49,102 bases of DNA from Anaeromyces robustus (lineage: Eukaryota > Neocallimastigomycota > Neocallimastigomycetes > Neocallimastigales > Neocallimastigaceae), in contig MCFG01000015.1 in NCBI GenBank assembly GCA_002104895.1, positions 310,001 through 359,102 on the forward strand, read 5' to 3'. The notes beneath the pieces were generated by a model. That model did no database searches. It was not told the DNA's origin and was given only the letters and a program-made list of their open reading frames with translations. The first letter of the stretch is position 1. The number at the start of each line of letters is the position of its first letter. The position numbers and the translations under genes are program-made. Below, piece after piece: positions 1-16,997 of the stretch.

Positions 1-5513
<5,513 letters not shown>

Positions 5514-5696
5514 TTATCGGGTACTATGCATTATATCCTTAATATGACCTTGTAAATCAGATAAACTTCTTTCAAGATACTTTTCTTTTTTCTTTAAGGC
5601 TTCATGTTCTTTTTTATATTCTTCAACTTCTTTTTCATTTTCCTTACGAATATTTTTTATGTCATTTTGAACAAACCTTTTTAATTAAATAGCATT

Positions 5697-5768
<72 letters not shown>

Positions 5769-6891
5769 AAGAAGATTAGGAATAAATTTAATAATGACCA
5801 AATTGAAATAAATTTATAATTTAAATAATATAAATATAATAATATAAATATATATTTATATATATATATTCATAAATAATAAATCATAAATTATATAAAT
5901 TTGTTAATTATTAATATAATAATATAATTAATTATGTTAATTTTATTTAATTACATTTTTCCAACAGAATTATAAGTAATGGTATTATCATCGTAGTTTT
6001 CAAGTTCTTTATTGGCAAGTTCACAAATTTTTTGTTCTCTTTCATTGGATTGAATTTGATACTTTACCCCGTTTAATTCTCTAGTAAGTTCAACATTTTT
6101 AATTTGCATTTCTTGGAAAACCTTGAAATTAAAATTATGTATAAATAATATATTAATGATATATATATATAATACGAAAAATCAAGATTAATGAAAAAAA
6201 AAAAAAAAGAAAGTGTAAATTATGAATTATTATTCTTCAAAATAATTCATAATTCACATAAAAAAAATATGAATTATATATAAATGATATTATGAAAATG
6301 ATAATAATGATTATAAATTTGACTTTTATTAATTATTCTCTAATTAAATGGATTTTATTTTATATTAGAAATAATAAAAGTATTCGATTTTTTTTTAAAA
6401 TAAAATTAAAAAAAAGTTAATTTTTATAATTGAAAATATAATTTTATATATTGAGTTGATGTAATTTAATTTTATATATATTGATTCTATATACATTTAA
6501 ACATGTATAAAATTCCTGTATATTACATTAGATTAAAAATATTTAAATTTTGAAGATTTTTTCTTTTTTTCTCTTTCATAAATTTTCAATTCATTAAGAA
6601 CTTAAAGTCATTTTTCCATAAATATTTTTCTTTAAACAAAATAAACAAAAATATATTAATTTAAAATTTACTAAAATTGAAATTTTAAAATTTATATTTT
6701 ATACTTGTTTTGATTAATTTACAATTTTTTTTTTTTTTTAAAGACAAATTAATTATTTATCATCATCATCATCTTAATTATTATATCAAATATCAAATAT
6801 TTATTAAGCAATCAAAAATTGGTATTAAGCAATTTAAAATTTTCAATCATTTGTCTCTTACTCTTTTAAGTGTTTCTTCATTTAAAGCCAT
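5514..6891 (-). CDS. pfdn1: Prefoldin subunit 1 (beta-type), 3 exons
   Basis: Subunit of the hexameric prefoldin chaperone that captures nascent actin and tubulin and passes them to CCT. Exons on the minus strand: 6862-6891, 5955-6121 and 5514-5676; joined length 360 nt, 119 residues (human PFDN1 is 122). Exon 1 encodes MALNEETLKR. Exon 2 starts VFQEMQIKN and ends in NSVGKM; the Met codon is split AT|G across intron 2. Exon 3 begins FVQNDIKN and ends DIMHSTR. The pattern is the beta-prefoldin layout: helix, hairpin with the YxxVGxMF motif, second helix containing KKKEKYLERSL. Intron 1 is about 740 nt, intron 2 is 278 nt, and both are GT-AG. Phases agree (0, then 2). It is divergent from LAMTOR4 with 373 bp between the start codons. 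The long first intron is the only uncertain join. Confidence 0.9.
5699..5775. repeat. (AAT)n followed by (AAG)n microsatellite
   Basis: About 14 AAT units (5699-5740) pass directly into about 11 AAG units (5741-5775). They lie inside intron 2 of the prefoldin gene, just upstream (in + coordinates to the right) of its exon 3 acceptor. On the transcribed strand this gives ATT and CTT repeats, adding to the pyrimidine-rich part of the intron. Confidence 0.9.
6218..6254. repeat. Perfect 14-bp inverted repeat in prefoldin intron 1
   Basis: AATTATGAATTATT (6218-6231) and its exact reverse complement AATAATTCATAATT (6241-6254) flank a 9-nt spacer. GTG/CAC extends the stem after a 2-nt bulge. A hairpin could form in the intron RNA. 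No function is evident. Confidence 0.75.
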
Positions 6892-7264
6892 TTTGACTTA
6901 TTTAACTAGTTAAAAAAAATAATAATAAATTAAAATGGATAAAAAGATATTATGAATAAAAAATCAATATATAATAAAAATTTTTTTTATGTAATAATAA
7001 TCTATTAAATAAGATTAATATTATTAATTTTTAACCATAATTTATTTTATGTTTATATTACATATATCCAATAAATCACGTTTTTATTATATTTTCAATA
7101 TAATTAGAATAAAAAAATTATTTATTTTTTAATAATTTTAAGTAATTATTTAATTTTTTTTTTCTTATGATAAAAGTGAGAAAATAAAGAATTAGAATAT
7201 AAGAATAAAATTATAGAAATATATATAATTAATATTTTGACATAATAAAAATATACAACAAAAG
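6892..7264. promoter_or_regulatory. Shared divergent promoter region, prefoldin 1 / LAMTOR4
   Basis: These 373 bp separate the two start codons, so both promoters must be here, though no single TATA or initiator can be chosen in such A/T-rich DNA. There are several T-runs and TATAWAA-like strings. Role is inferred from position only. Confidence 0.5.
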
Positions 7265-7997
7265 ATGGTATACTAAAATTAAATATTATTACATTTTATT
7301 ATATATATATCATATTATAATTATATATAAATTTATCATTATATATAATTTAAATTTTAATATCAATAACTTTTTTTTATTTATATATATTTATTAATTA
7401 ACATAACTTTTTTGTAGTCGTTAGTTTTTGTTAATCAATCAACAGAAGTAGTTCAAGCTACTAAAATGTTGGAAAAAGTTCCAAATTGTAATACATATTT
7501 AATAATGTCACATGAAGGAGATGTATTAGTGGTAAAATTCTTATAATATAATAATATATAAATTAAAATGAAATTTAAAAATATAAAAAATATAAAATTA
7601 ACTTTAAAATCAATTTCTCCAAATAAATCAATTTTCATAATAATAATAATAATAATAATAATAATTCAAACAAATAAATAAATATTAAAAGTATAGTGAT
7701 AATTTTGTAAATCCAAATAAAATTGCAGAACAAATATATGAAATGTTAAGTGATACACAAAAACTTATTGAATCTAATAATAATGGTGGTTTTGTAAAAC
7801 TTTGTAGTAAGTTTATACTTTTTTAATATGTTATATTCAATATATTACATATATTTTTTTTAACATAAATAATTTTTTATTTAATTTTTATTATAATAAT
7901 TATTTAATTTCATTTTATAGTTTCATACATGTCTTATACCCTTCAAATTACAATGGATGACTTATTCATTTATGTCATACAACAAAAAAATGATTAA
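7265..7997 (+). CDS. lamtor4: LAMTOR4-like Ragulator subunit, 4 exons
   Basis: Small roadblock-fold subunit of the lysosomal Ragulator complex that anchors Rag GTPases and mTORC1. Exons: 7265-7267 (the ATG alone), 7418-7531, 7692-7806 and 7921-7997; 309 nt, 102 residues (human LAMTOR4 is 99). Spliced protein: MSLVFVNQ..., then LEKVPNCNTYLIMSHEGDVL, which aligns with the LERIP...GYLVLSEGAVL start of LAMTOR4, then the helix IAEQIYEMLSDTQKL, the FVKLCISY strand, and the ending LFIYVIQQKND. All introns are GT-AG and phases close exactly. The ATG-only first exon is the natural solution because the codon immediately before TCG at 7418 is TAG in frame. The alternative is initiation at the internal Met in exon 2, which would lose 17 residues. 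AATAAA lies at 8014-8019, shortly after the stop. Confidence 0.85.
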
Positions 7998-8760
7998 AAT
8001 AACTTAAAAATTAAATAAATTATTTTTATATTCACTATATTAAACTATTTTTTATATCTGTTTGCTTTAATTATCAATATTATAAATCAAAAAAATAAAC
8101 GAATAAATTAAACTATTCAATGTAATAATAACAATAATAATAATAATAATTAAAAAAAAAAAAAAGAAAAAAAAAAGGAAAAGGAAAAGGAAATTAAAAA
8201 TACAAATTAATAATAATCAATAATTTAAAAGAAAATCCAGGAAGCAAATATTTGTCCATTAAAAATTGTAAAAAAAGGAAATTAAAAATACAAATTAATA
8301 ATAATCAATAATTTAAAAGAAAATCCAGGAAGCAAATATTTGTCCATTAAAAATTGTAAATATATATAAATTAATGCAACTTTTTGAAAAATTGATAAAA
8401 AGATTCAAATGTATAATTTAAAAAAATTAATAATATTAAATAATTAAAAAAATAAAAAAAGAAAAATAAAATAAAGTATAAATGCCATATAACAGTATAA
8501 TTATAAACTGAAAATATCTATATATTTATAGGTTTAATTTTATTTTTAAATATTTTAACATTACTCTTTTATATGATCATATATATAATAAATCTTTTTT
8601 ATTTTTATATCTTAATATTATGTATATTCTTTTTATTTTATGTTTTCTTTATTTTATTTTGTTTTAATCTTTGTTTTTAGTTTTTATTTGTTATTTGTTA
8701 TTTTTTTGTTTTTTATTTTTTGTTTTTTTTTATGTTTTGTTTTATTTTTATTTTTCTTTT
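7998..8760. other. Intergenic region between convergent LAMTOR4 and PSMG3 genes
   Basis: Contains 3' flanks of both genes, an AATAAA at 8014-8019, an A/G-rich run at 8150-8192 and the 88-bp tandem duplication at 8185-8360. I see no coding frame. Confidence 0.7.
8185..8360. repeat. 88-bp tandem duplication, two copies
   Basis: Copy 1 is 8185-8272 and copy 2 is 8273-8360. They read the same base for base across the 88 bp as far as I can follow them. Each holds the short motif TCCAGGAAGCAAATATTTG, relatively GC-rich for this region and containing the palindrome CAAATATTTG. The lack of divergence implies a recent duplication. No open frame spans it. Confidence 0.92.
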
Positions 8761-9379
8761 TTAATTTTTTTGTATTAAAAATTGAATTGCTTTTATAACT
8801 TCGGGTAATAAATTGGGTATAAACATAGTTGATTCTTCTGAATCACCAACAAACATCTTTTTATTAAAAGCAAGAGATAATACAAGTGGTCTTCTTTCAT
8901 TTGGCCTTATTTTAAGAATTTCTTGAAGTATACATGAAGCAAATGTTTGATATAATGGACTATCTGAAGCACCAAGTAATGGTTGAACTGATATTATATT
9001 ATTATTACTAATTCTATTATTCTCTGATGTTACTAATATCTGCATTAAATAAAAAATAAAAAAATTTAAATATTTATATATATGTATATATATTAATGAT
9101 AACATTTTCTGATTTGTATTAAATTTATTATTATCATTATATTTTTATTATTTTTATTTTTTATTTTTTATTATTTATTTTATTTTTATTTTTATTTTTT
9201 ATAAAAATTAATACCATGCTTCCAATTTTATTTAATTGAGTTAAAACAATGAAGATTTTATCTGAAAATTCATTTAAAACAATTTCAGTATGACAATTTT
9301 CTATTTCAAAAGCTAATTGTTTACTTTCAACTGGAAAACTATTAATAGAATTATCAACGAACCCTGCTGTTGCTAGCAT
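8761..9379 (-). CDS. psmg3: Proteasome assembly chaperone 3 (PSMG3/PAC3-like), 2 exons
   Basis: Homologue of the PAC3 subunit of the PAC3-PAC4 chaperone that helps assemble the proteasome alpha ring. Exons on the minus strand: 9215-9379 and 8761-9039; 444 nt, 147 residues (human PSMG3 is 122). Start MLATAGFVDN. The core has TEIVLNEFSDKIFIVLTQLNKIGSM ending exon 1, matching the beta-strand pattern and the VVTQFGKMG-type motif of PAC3. Exon 2 continues ILVTSENN, then PLLGASDSPLYQTFASCILQEI (matching the LLGQDEPLIHVFA segment) and RPLVLSLAFNKK. The intron (9040-9214) is GT-AG, phase 0. Convergent with LAMTOR4. Identification rests on pattern alignment recalled from the family, not on a search. 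Confidence 0.82.
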
Positions 9380-9973
9380 TATTTATTTATTTATTTATTA
9401 TATATTTGATATTATATTTTAAAGAATATTTTCTTTTTTTTAAAAAAAAAAATATGTAAAAGAAATAAAATATGAAATAAGAAAAGAATAATTTTAAAAA
9501 AAAAAAGAAAAAAAATTTCGAAAACTTTATTAAAATATTTACATAATGTATTTTCAAAATATATTAATATTTTATTAATATAATGATTAATAATTTAATT
9601 AATTTTAAAAAATTATTTATTGATTATTTATTAATAATGTTAATGAGAAAAAAATAGAATAATTCACGTGATTTTTATAATATTTGATACTTTTAAGAAA
9701 AAAGAAAAATAAATGATAGTAAAAATTAAATTAAATAGCAAATTGGAAATATTAGGAAAAAAAAAAGAAAAAAGAATACAATTATTTATGTCGAGAAATA
9801 TCAATACATATTTTAATCACTTTATATATATATATATGAAAATTTTAAAGAAATATACTTTATTGTAATAATATTGATATTGATATTGATATTGATATTG
9901 AATTGATATTGTGATGCTTAAAATTGTATTTATTTATAAAAGAAATTATATGAATTATATTATATTTTATAAT

Positions 9974-10007
<34 letters not shown>

Positions 10008-10028
10008 TTATTTGTTTGTTTGTCTTAA
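9380..10028. other. Intergenic region upstream of PSMG3
   Basis: Gene-free 649 bp between the PSMG3 start and the stop of the CATIP-like gene. Holds a (TTGATA)n hexamer run (about 9872-9910) and a T30 tract (about 9976-10005) just beyond the stop of the neighbouring gene. Must contain the PSMG3 promoter. Confidence 0.65.
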
Positions 10029-11378
10029 TTAATTATCGCAAGAAAAATAGTTTTTAGTAAATTGGTAAACATCCTTTGGTTTATTGAAAAATATTGATTG
10101 AATAAAATCTTGTAATATAAATTTTAGGGATTCATGATATTTTATATATCTTTCATATTTTTTAATATAAGTTTCCTGTAAAAAATAATTAATAAAAATG
10201 ATTATAATATATATACATATATATAATTATTTAATTACAATAACTTTATTAATAGGATATACTTTATATAAATTAATATATAGCAATTTATAATAAATAC
10301 CTTATATTCACGATATATGGATAGATTTTCATTTTCATCAAGAAAATTCTTTATTTCCACTATAATATTAAATTATAATATTTTAGTTTTATATAAGATT
10401 ATATTAATATGTATTCTTATTATAATTTTATAATAAAATATATAAAGATATAAATATATCATATATATAATATGTATATATAAATAATAAAATAAAAATT
10501 ATACCTGTATCATTAAATCTTATTTTATTTTCAAGATGAAGATGATTCATTTCATCTTCAATAATAAGACAACCTCTTTTAGGACAACATATTTTTGTTT
10601 CTATATTATTATATTTAGTTAATGAGCTATCATCATTTTTATTTTCAATTTTATTTTTTATTTTACGTATTGGAATTAAACCCTTTTTCATATTAATCTC
10701 CTCAATATTAACATTACCAAATGACGATGATTCATTTTTAGCTATTTCTACTAAATTACAACTACCTAATGAACTATTAATATCATAATCCATACTTGAT
10801 GATATATGATTTGCTATATTATGATTTTTAATTAATTGTTCAAATGTAATATTATTTTGACTATTGGATATAGTAAAGTTAGGTAATTCTAAATCACCTA
10901 ACATAATACCTTCTTCTTTTTTATCTTCAATAAGATCATTTCCATTTTCATTTTCATTTTCAATTTCATTTCCATTTTCATTTCCATTTTCATTTTCATT
11001 TTCATTTTCATTTTCATTTTCAATTTCAATTTTATTTTCATTTCCATTTTCATTTTCATTTTCATTTTCATTTTCATTCTCTTTTTTCTTTTCAATATTC
11101 TTCTTTTTAGAATTTTTATTATATAAATGTGGATGTTTTGTATAATCATAACTATTATTTTTATATACATTATTCTGATTACTGTTATTATTATTATTTA
11201 ACTGTTCTTCATCAGTTGTTGATGAGTTCATTATTTTAGAACTATCCGTACTCTTATCATTCAATGGATTATTATCACTATCAGGTGTTGTATTTTCTGA
11301 CTGAAGTGTATTATTGGTTGTATTATTATTTTCTTCTTGATGTTCTTTTTCTACTTTATCATTATCATTTGATACTAA

Positions 11379-11414
<36 letters not shown>

Positions 11415-12550
11415 GTTGTTGTTATTGTTGTTGTTGTTGTTGTTGTTATCATTTCCAGTAGATTCTTTATCTTTATTTAATTCCTTATAATCTGAAAATA
11501 GACGAAAAGCATCTACTTCTTCATAAATGCTTATACTATCTCCTCTTGGTAAAGTTTCATTTTCAATTTTTATTACTGGGTAAGGTAATCTTTTTCCATG
11601 GAAATAAGCTTTTTCAATTGGTGGATAAGTAGTAACATTTAATTGATACATAACACCTTTTAAGAAAGTTAAGAAATTATATAAATGTGGTTTAATATCT
11701 CTATTAATTATTATTCTATTCATGACTTCAATAGCACCTATTTAATATAAATAAATAAACAAAATTATTTTCATTAAGAAAAAATATAATATATATAAAA
11801 TATAAATTTATGATACATATTTATAAATTTAAAATAATTATTATTTTTTTTTTATTTTATAAAAAATAAATATTTTTTTTATTGTTAAAAAATTTTGATA
11901 TTAATAATTAATTGAAATTCTTTATATATATATATATATAATTTTTACCTTCACTTAAATATTGAGTACAATCAAATATTTGTTTTATGGTTGAATTACT
12001 TTCATAATAATATTGTTCAAAAATCGTAACATCTTTTTTTTTATTATAATTAACATGTAATACATAATGTGGACCATTATTTTCTTGTAGTGATAAATTT
12101 TGATGTAAAGTTTTTAACCTAGGGGTAACATAAGATACATATTCTAAATGATAAATGACTTTATTATTTGTTTTATCATGAATTATCACTTTTTTATTAA
12201 CATAATAACATGGGGTTTTTTTAAAAGTAGCTTCTTTAACTTGAATAGTACAAGACCCATATTGATTTCCTCTATTAATATCATAATAATCAGTATAACA
12301 GATTGTATTATCAATTTTATCATCTTTTTTTCCAATAAGTAAATAATTAATATTAAATAACATAATGATTTACATAAATTAAATAAAAAAAATTATAATA
12401 GTAGTAAAATAATAGGATTAATAAATAAATATATATTTATAAAAAGTAGAGTTGAATAAATAATATAAATATTTAATTAAATATATATAAATATATATAT
12501 AGAAAAGATGGTATTTGACAATATGTAGATTTTTTTTTTCTTTTTTTCTT

Positions 12551-12584
<34 letters not shown>

Positions 12585-13564
12585 ATAAAAAAAATAGGCA
12601 ATACCTAATGATTTAATAAAATCTTTAGTATCTTCATTTTGATGAATGCTAACAATTACTTCATGAATAGTACTATTTTGTTCAGTTTCAGTATTAATAT
12701 CAAATGTATTTGAAGATTGAATAATAATAGGTCTATCATTTTCTTCAGGTACTGAATATTTAAAATATTTTAAATATTTTAAATGTTAATATTTATTATT
12801 ATTTAAAAAAAAACAATATTATAAATAATATTAATAATAATAATAATAATAATTATACTAAAATATAAATTTAAATATATCATATATTTTAATAATTAAT
12901 TAATTACCTTTTTTTAATTTCATATAAGCTACTCTATTTTCATTTGTGTTATACATCATTAATTGATTTTGATAATTTTCCAATTCTTTAGATTCATTGA
13001 TATTCATTGATAATGATTTTTTATCATTTTCATTTTCTCCATTAGTAGTAGTACTACATCTACTACTATTATTTTTACTTCCTTTTTTATGTAAACTTTT
13101 ATTACTTTTATTACTTTTTCTACTTGTACATCTACTATTATTTCTACTACTATTTAAACTGGAATGATTACTCTTATCTACTTTTATTGAATTTTTACTA
13201 TTTTTTCTACTAGTAATTTTACTTCTACTTGTTAATACATTACTATTACTTCGACTTATTTTTTTATTACTTGAATTTGATTTACTTTGAGAATGATTTA
13301 TACTAATATTGGTATCTGAAATACTATATTTTTTATTACTTAAACTAGATTTACTAGATTTATCTTGAGATTGACTTAAAATATTTCCATCAGAAGCACT
13401 TAATATTCTTGATAAACTTTTTACTTTGCTTTTTGAACTATGAGTCCTTGATCCATTTTGACTTTTACTTTTTCTAAGAATTTTTTCACTATTATTATTA
13501 TCATTATTGTTCTCATTATTATTATTATTACTTGTATTATCATTATTATTATTACTACTATCGC

Positions 13565-13603
<39 letters not shown>

Positions 13604-15028
13604 CTAAATCAAGAGTATCATTAATGGGTTTATTATCATTACTATTATCAATAATACTATTAGGTTTTTGTCTAGAATCCTGAGCTGATTTTGATCGATT
13701 ATTTAATGTTACAGCATTACCAAGCATTATCAATTTATCTTCATCATTACTGCTTAAATTAGGACTAGAATGACTATGTGATTTAATATATTCTAATGGA
13801 TTAGTGGAATTTGTATTATCTGTCTTTGTTTGATTTTCATTATCATTTATAGTTTTTTCATTTTTATCAATAGTTTCATTCTTAGTAATAGTTTCATTTT
13901 TATCAATAGTTTCATTTATATTACTTGAAGTTTTGTTTTCTTCAGTTATAGGATCTGTTGTGGCAACTACATTGCGATTACCAGTATTATCAAATGTAAA
14001 ATCATTAGTTGATATTCCTGGTATAGAATTATTATTGAGTTTTTGACTAGAATCTTGAGCAGATTTTGATCGATTATTTAATGTTACTGAATTACCAAGC
14101 ATTATTAATTTATCTTCCTCATTACTTAAATTAGGACTAGAATGACTATGTGATTTAACATACTCTAATGGATTAGTGGAATTTGTATTATCAATTTTAT
14201 CTTGATTTTTATTATCATTTATAGTTTTTTCATTTTGATTTTGATCAGTAGTTTCATTATTATCAATAGTTTTATTTTCATCAGTAGTTTCATTTACATT
14301 ATTTATTGTTTTATTTTCTTCAGTTATAGATTCTGTAGCAATTGTTTCTTTTTCTGTTGATGTTGATGATGCATTTATATTTGAATTTGAATTTGAATTT
14401 GAATTTGAATTTAAACGTAATAATGATTTTGAATTTGAACGACTTTGTGATTTTGGAGTTTTTTTACCTTCTTTTATTAAATTTGAAGTAGAAGAAGAAG
14501 AATTGTTATTTTTAATATTATTTTCTTGATTTTCAATACTTTTAAATTCTTCTATTTTAGGTACATCAGAAGTTAATTCCTCTAAAGCATTAGTTTGTGA
14601 ATTTAATTTATTAAGATATTTTTGACTTGTACGATTAGTAATTACAGTTTTTGTTATTTTTTGATAATTACTATTTGTACTATATACATTAGTAGTTCCT
14701 TCATTTTATAATAGTTTTTATCATGTTTAATTTTTTATTTATTTATATATTAAAATATATAATATAATTAAAAATAATATAAATGTTTATATAGGATTCA
14801 TTTATGACTATAATATATTTAAAGATTTATTATATTGATATATATATATAATTTACCATAAGTAGTTTGTTCTATTTTTGTTCCATTACTTGTTATAGTT
14901 TCATTATGACTTTTAAATTCCTTTGTAGATGTATTACTATTTTCTTGAATAATTTCTTCGGTAATCTCCTCGGTAACATTATTTATTTCCTCGGGTATGG
15001 TTGTTGTCAATTCATTGTTATTATCCAT
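10029..15028 (-). CDS. Large Asn-rich protein with CATIP-like module and C-terminal RIIa/DPY-30-like segment, 7 exons
   Basis: Exons on the minus strand: 14857-15028, 12908-14698, 12605-12751, 11949-12323, 10505-11737, 10301-10359 and 10029-10175; 3924 nt, about 1307 residues. All introns are GT-AG; phases are 1,1,1,1,1,0. Residues 1 to about 700 are Asn/Ser/Thr/Lys-rich low complexity, with a block of about 97 residues present twice. Residues about 705-940 are folded-looking (DDKIDNTICYTDYYD ... SISIYEEVDAF) and follow the strand pattern of the CATIP (ciliogenesis-associated TTC17-interacting protein) N-terminal half. A linker of Asn and EN/GN repeats follows. The C-terminus (about 1240-1307) has EIKNFLDENENL and LKFILQDFIQSIFFNKPKDV, which fits the end of CATIP and the RIIa/DPY-30 dimerisation motif. 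The RIIa-like tail is fairly clear; CATIP orthology is an inference to test. Known CATIP acts with TTC17 on actin. Confidence 0.8.
13664..14335 (-). repeat. Internal duplication of about 295 bp inside the CATIP-like gene
   Basis: Two direct copies (about 14038-14335 and about 13664-13955) separated by about 80 bp. Each encodes ITEENKT..., an NET/DKNE region, NSTNPLEY(V/I)KSHSHSSPNL, then DKLIMLGN(S/A)VTLNNRSKSA and QDS(S/R)QK. The second half of each copy is nearly identical in DNA and the first half has diverged in repeat number. The reading frame is kept throughout. Confidence 0.9.
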
Positions 15029-15053
15029 TTTTTATTTCCTTATTTTATTCTCT

Positions 15054-15094
<41 letters not shown>

Positions 15095-16997
15095 AAAAAT
15101 TTAAATAGAATCTTAATTATTTACAATGAAAAAAAAAGTATTCTCATTTAATTTACCATCACAATTATTATATTTTATTTTTTTTTTTAATGAATAATTA
15201 TTATTATTTTTTTTTTATTTTAAAGATTAGTAATTAAAAATATATTACATTATATATAAAAAAAATTATATTAAAAGTAAAATATTATAATTAAAATTTA
15301 TAAAAAATTATTTTATATATAATAGTAATAATAAGTATTAATTATAATAATGGAAAAAAGGAATATAAAATCACATTTCTTCTTATTTGTTATATAACAA
15401 ATAACCTACTAAAGGAAAAAAAAAAATAAGCTATTGATTGATCTATTATTAATTTATTTAATTTATATATAATAGGTATATGTATATAAAGATATAAATA
15501 TAAATAAAGTATTTAAAGAAAAAAAATTTTTTTTCTATGATTTTTTTTTTTTTTTTTGGTAATAATTATTCATGACATATTTCCTTTTTTTTTTAAAAAA
15601 AAAAATGAACTATATTATTTAAGATTTAGGCATTTTTAAAAATTATTATATATTAAAGTTATTACTTTTAATTTAATGAAATCTATAATTATCCAAATTA
15701 TTTTGTATTTTATTTTTGTATTTTTTGTATTTTTTGTAGTAGTAGTTTAATTTTAATTTTTATATAACCCTTTTTGGAAAAATATATAGTTAATACAGAT
15801 ATAAAAATATTAAAAAAGAAAAAACCTTAAATACATACGCTTTTATATTTTCAATAATAAGAATAATAATAATATAATGCATAAAAAAAAAAAAAGTAAA
15901 TAAATAAAAATTAAATAATAAAAAAGTAAAAAAAAATAAAATAAAAAAAAAAATTAATTAAATACATATAGATAATTATATTATGTATTATTTGTATTTT
16001 AAAATCCAATATAATTCTTTTTTTCAGTTTTTTTTTAGCATTAATAAAATAATATATAAAATATTATTTTATTAATATTTAATGTCAATCAAAATGTTAT
16101 CTTGTTTTTTTTTTAAAAAATTTAATTAAAAAAATATAATAGATAATCAATAATAACTATTTTATGAGAATGAAAAATTAAATTCTATTAAAATAACTTT
16201 ACCTTTAACTGAATACTCAATTCAACGTAATTAAATGAATTAATTATTATGATAATAATAATAATAATTTTAAAATAATATCTATAAAATTTATATGTTT
16301 AAAAAAATAAAAAAATAATAATATGCAATAGGTTGTCAATAAAATGATTTAATATATATATATATATCTTTTTTTTTTTTTATTATTATTATTATAATTA
16401 TTATTTTTTTTTTCTTTCTTTCTTAAATATATATATTTTCATTTTACATATATATATAAAATTTACTTTATTACTATAATAAAATAAAAAAATAATTAAA
16501 TATATGCAATTATTTTTTTTTTTTATTTATTTTATTTACTTTAATTTTACTTTAATTTATTTTAATTGTTATTTTATTATTATTGTTCTTTTATTATTTT
16601 ATTATTATTTTTTATATTATTTGTTTTTGATATTTCACTTTATATTTTATATTTTATATTTTATTAATTTATAATTTATTTTTTATTTTTTATATTTTAT
16701 TTTTATTTTTATTTTATTTTTTTTTTTTTATAAATTTTATATATATATATTTTTATTAATTTTTTTTTTTAATATAGTTTAATATTATCTCTAAACTTTA
16801 TTTTAATAAATAAATAATATATATTTCATTTTATAAAAAAAAAAAAAGAAAAAGAAAAAAAAACATTAAATATAAATGTTATTTCTATTATAATATATGG
16901 CGATATTTAATAAATGAATATATATATATCTTTGTTATTATAAATATTATTTTTTATTTTATTTTATTTTATTTTATTGGATTTTAATTTCATGTAA
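15029..16997. other. Intergenic region, about 2 kb
   Basis: Between the start of the CATIP-like gene and the stop of the HERPUD-like gene. A T-tract of about 33 nt (15057-15089) lies just upstream of the former's start codon, so it is an A-tract in its 5' leader. The rest is A/T-rich homopolymer and TATA strings. No frame or RNA gene is seen. Confidence 0.65.

Noticed and set aside
8761..9105. Independent 114-residue protein starting MLSLIYIHIYKYLN
   Set aside because: Its first residues are intron read-through; the conserved part begins at the CAG acceptor at 9040 and joins the exon ending at 9215 to give a complete PSMG3-like fold.
10864..11145. Phe/Ser-rich plus-strand frame
   Set aside because: It is the complement of the Asn/Glu/Gly repeat linker in the CATIP-like gene, which has proper splice sites and flanking domains.
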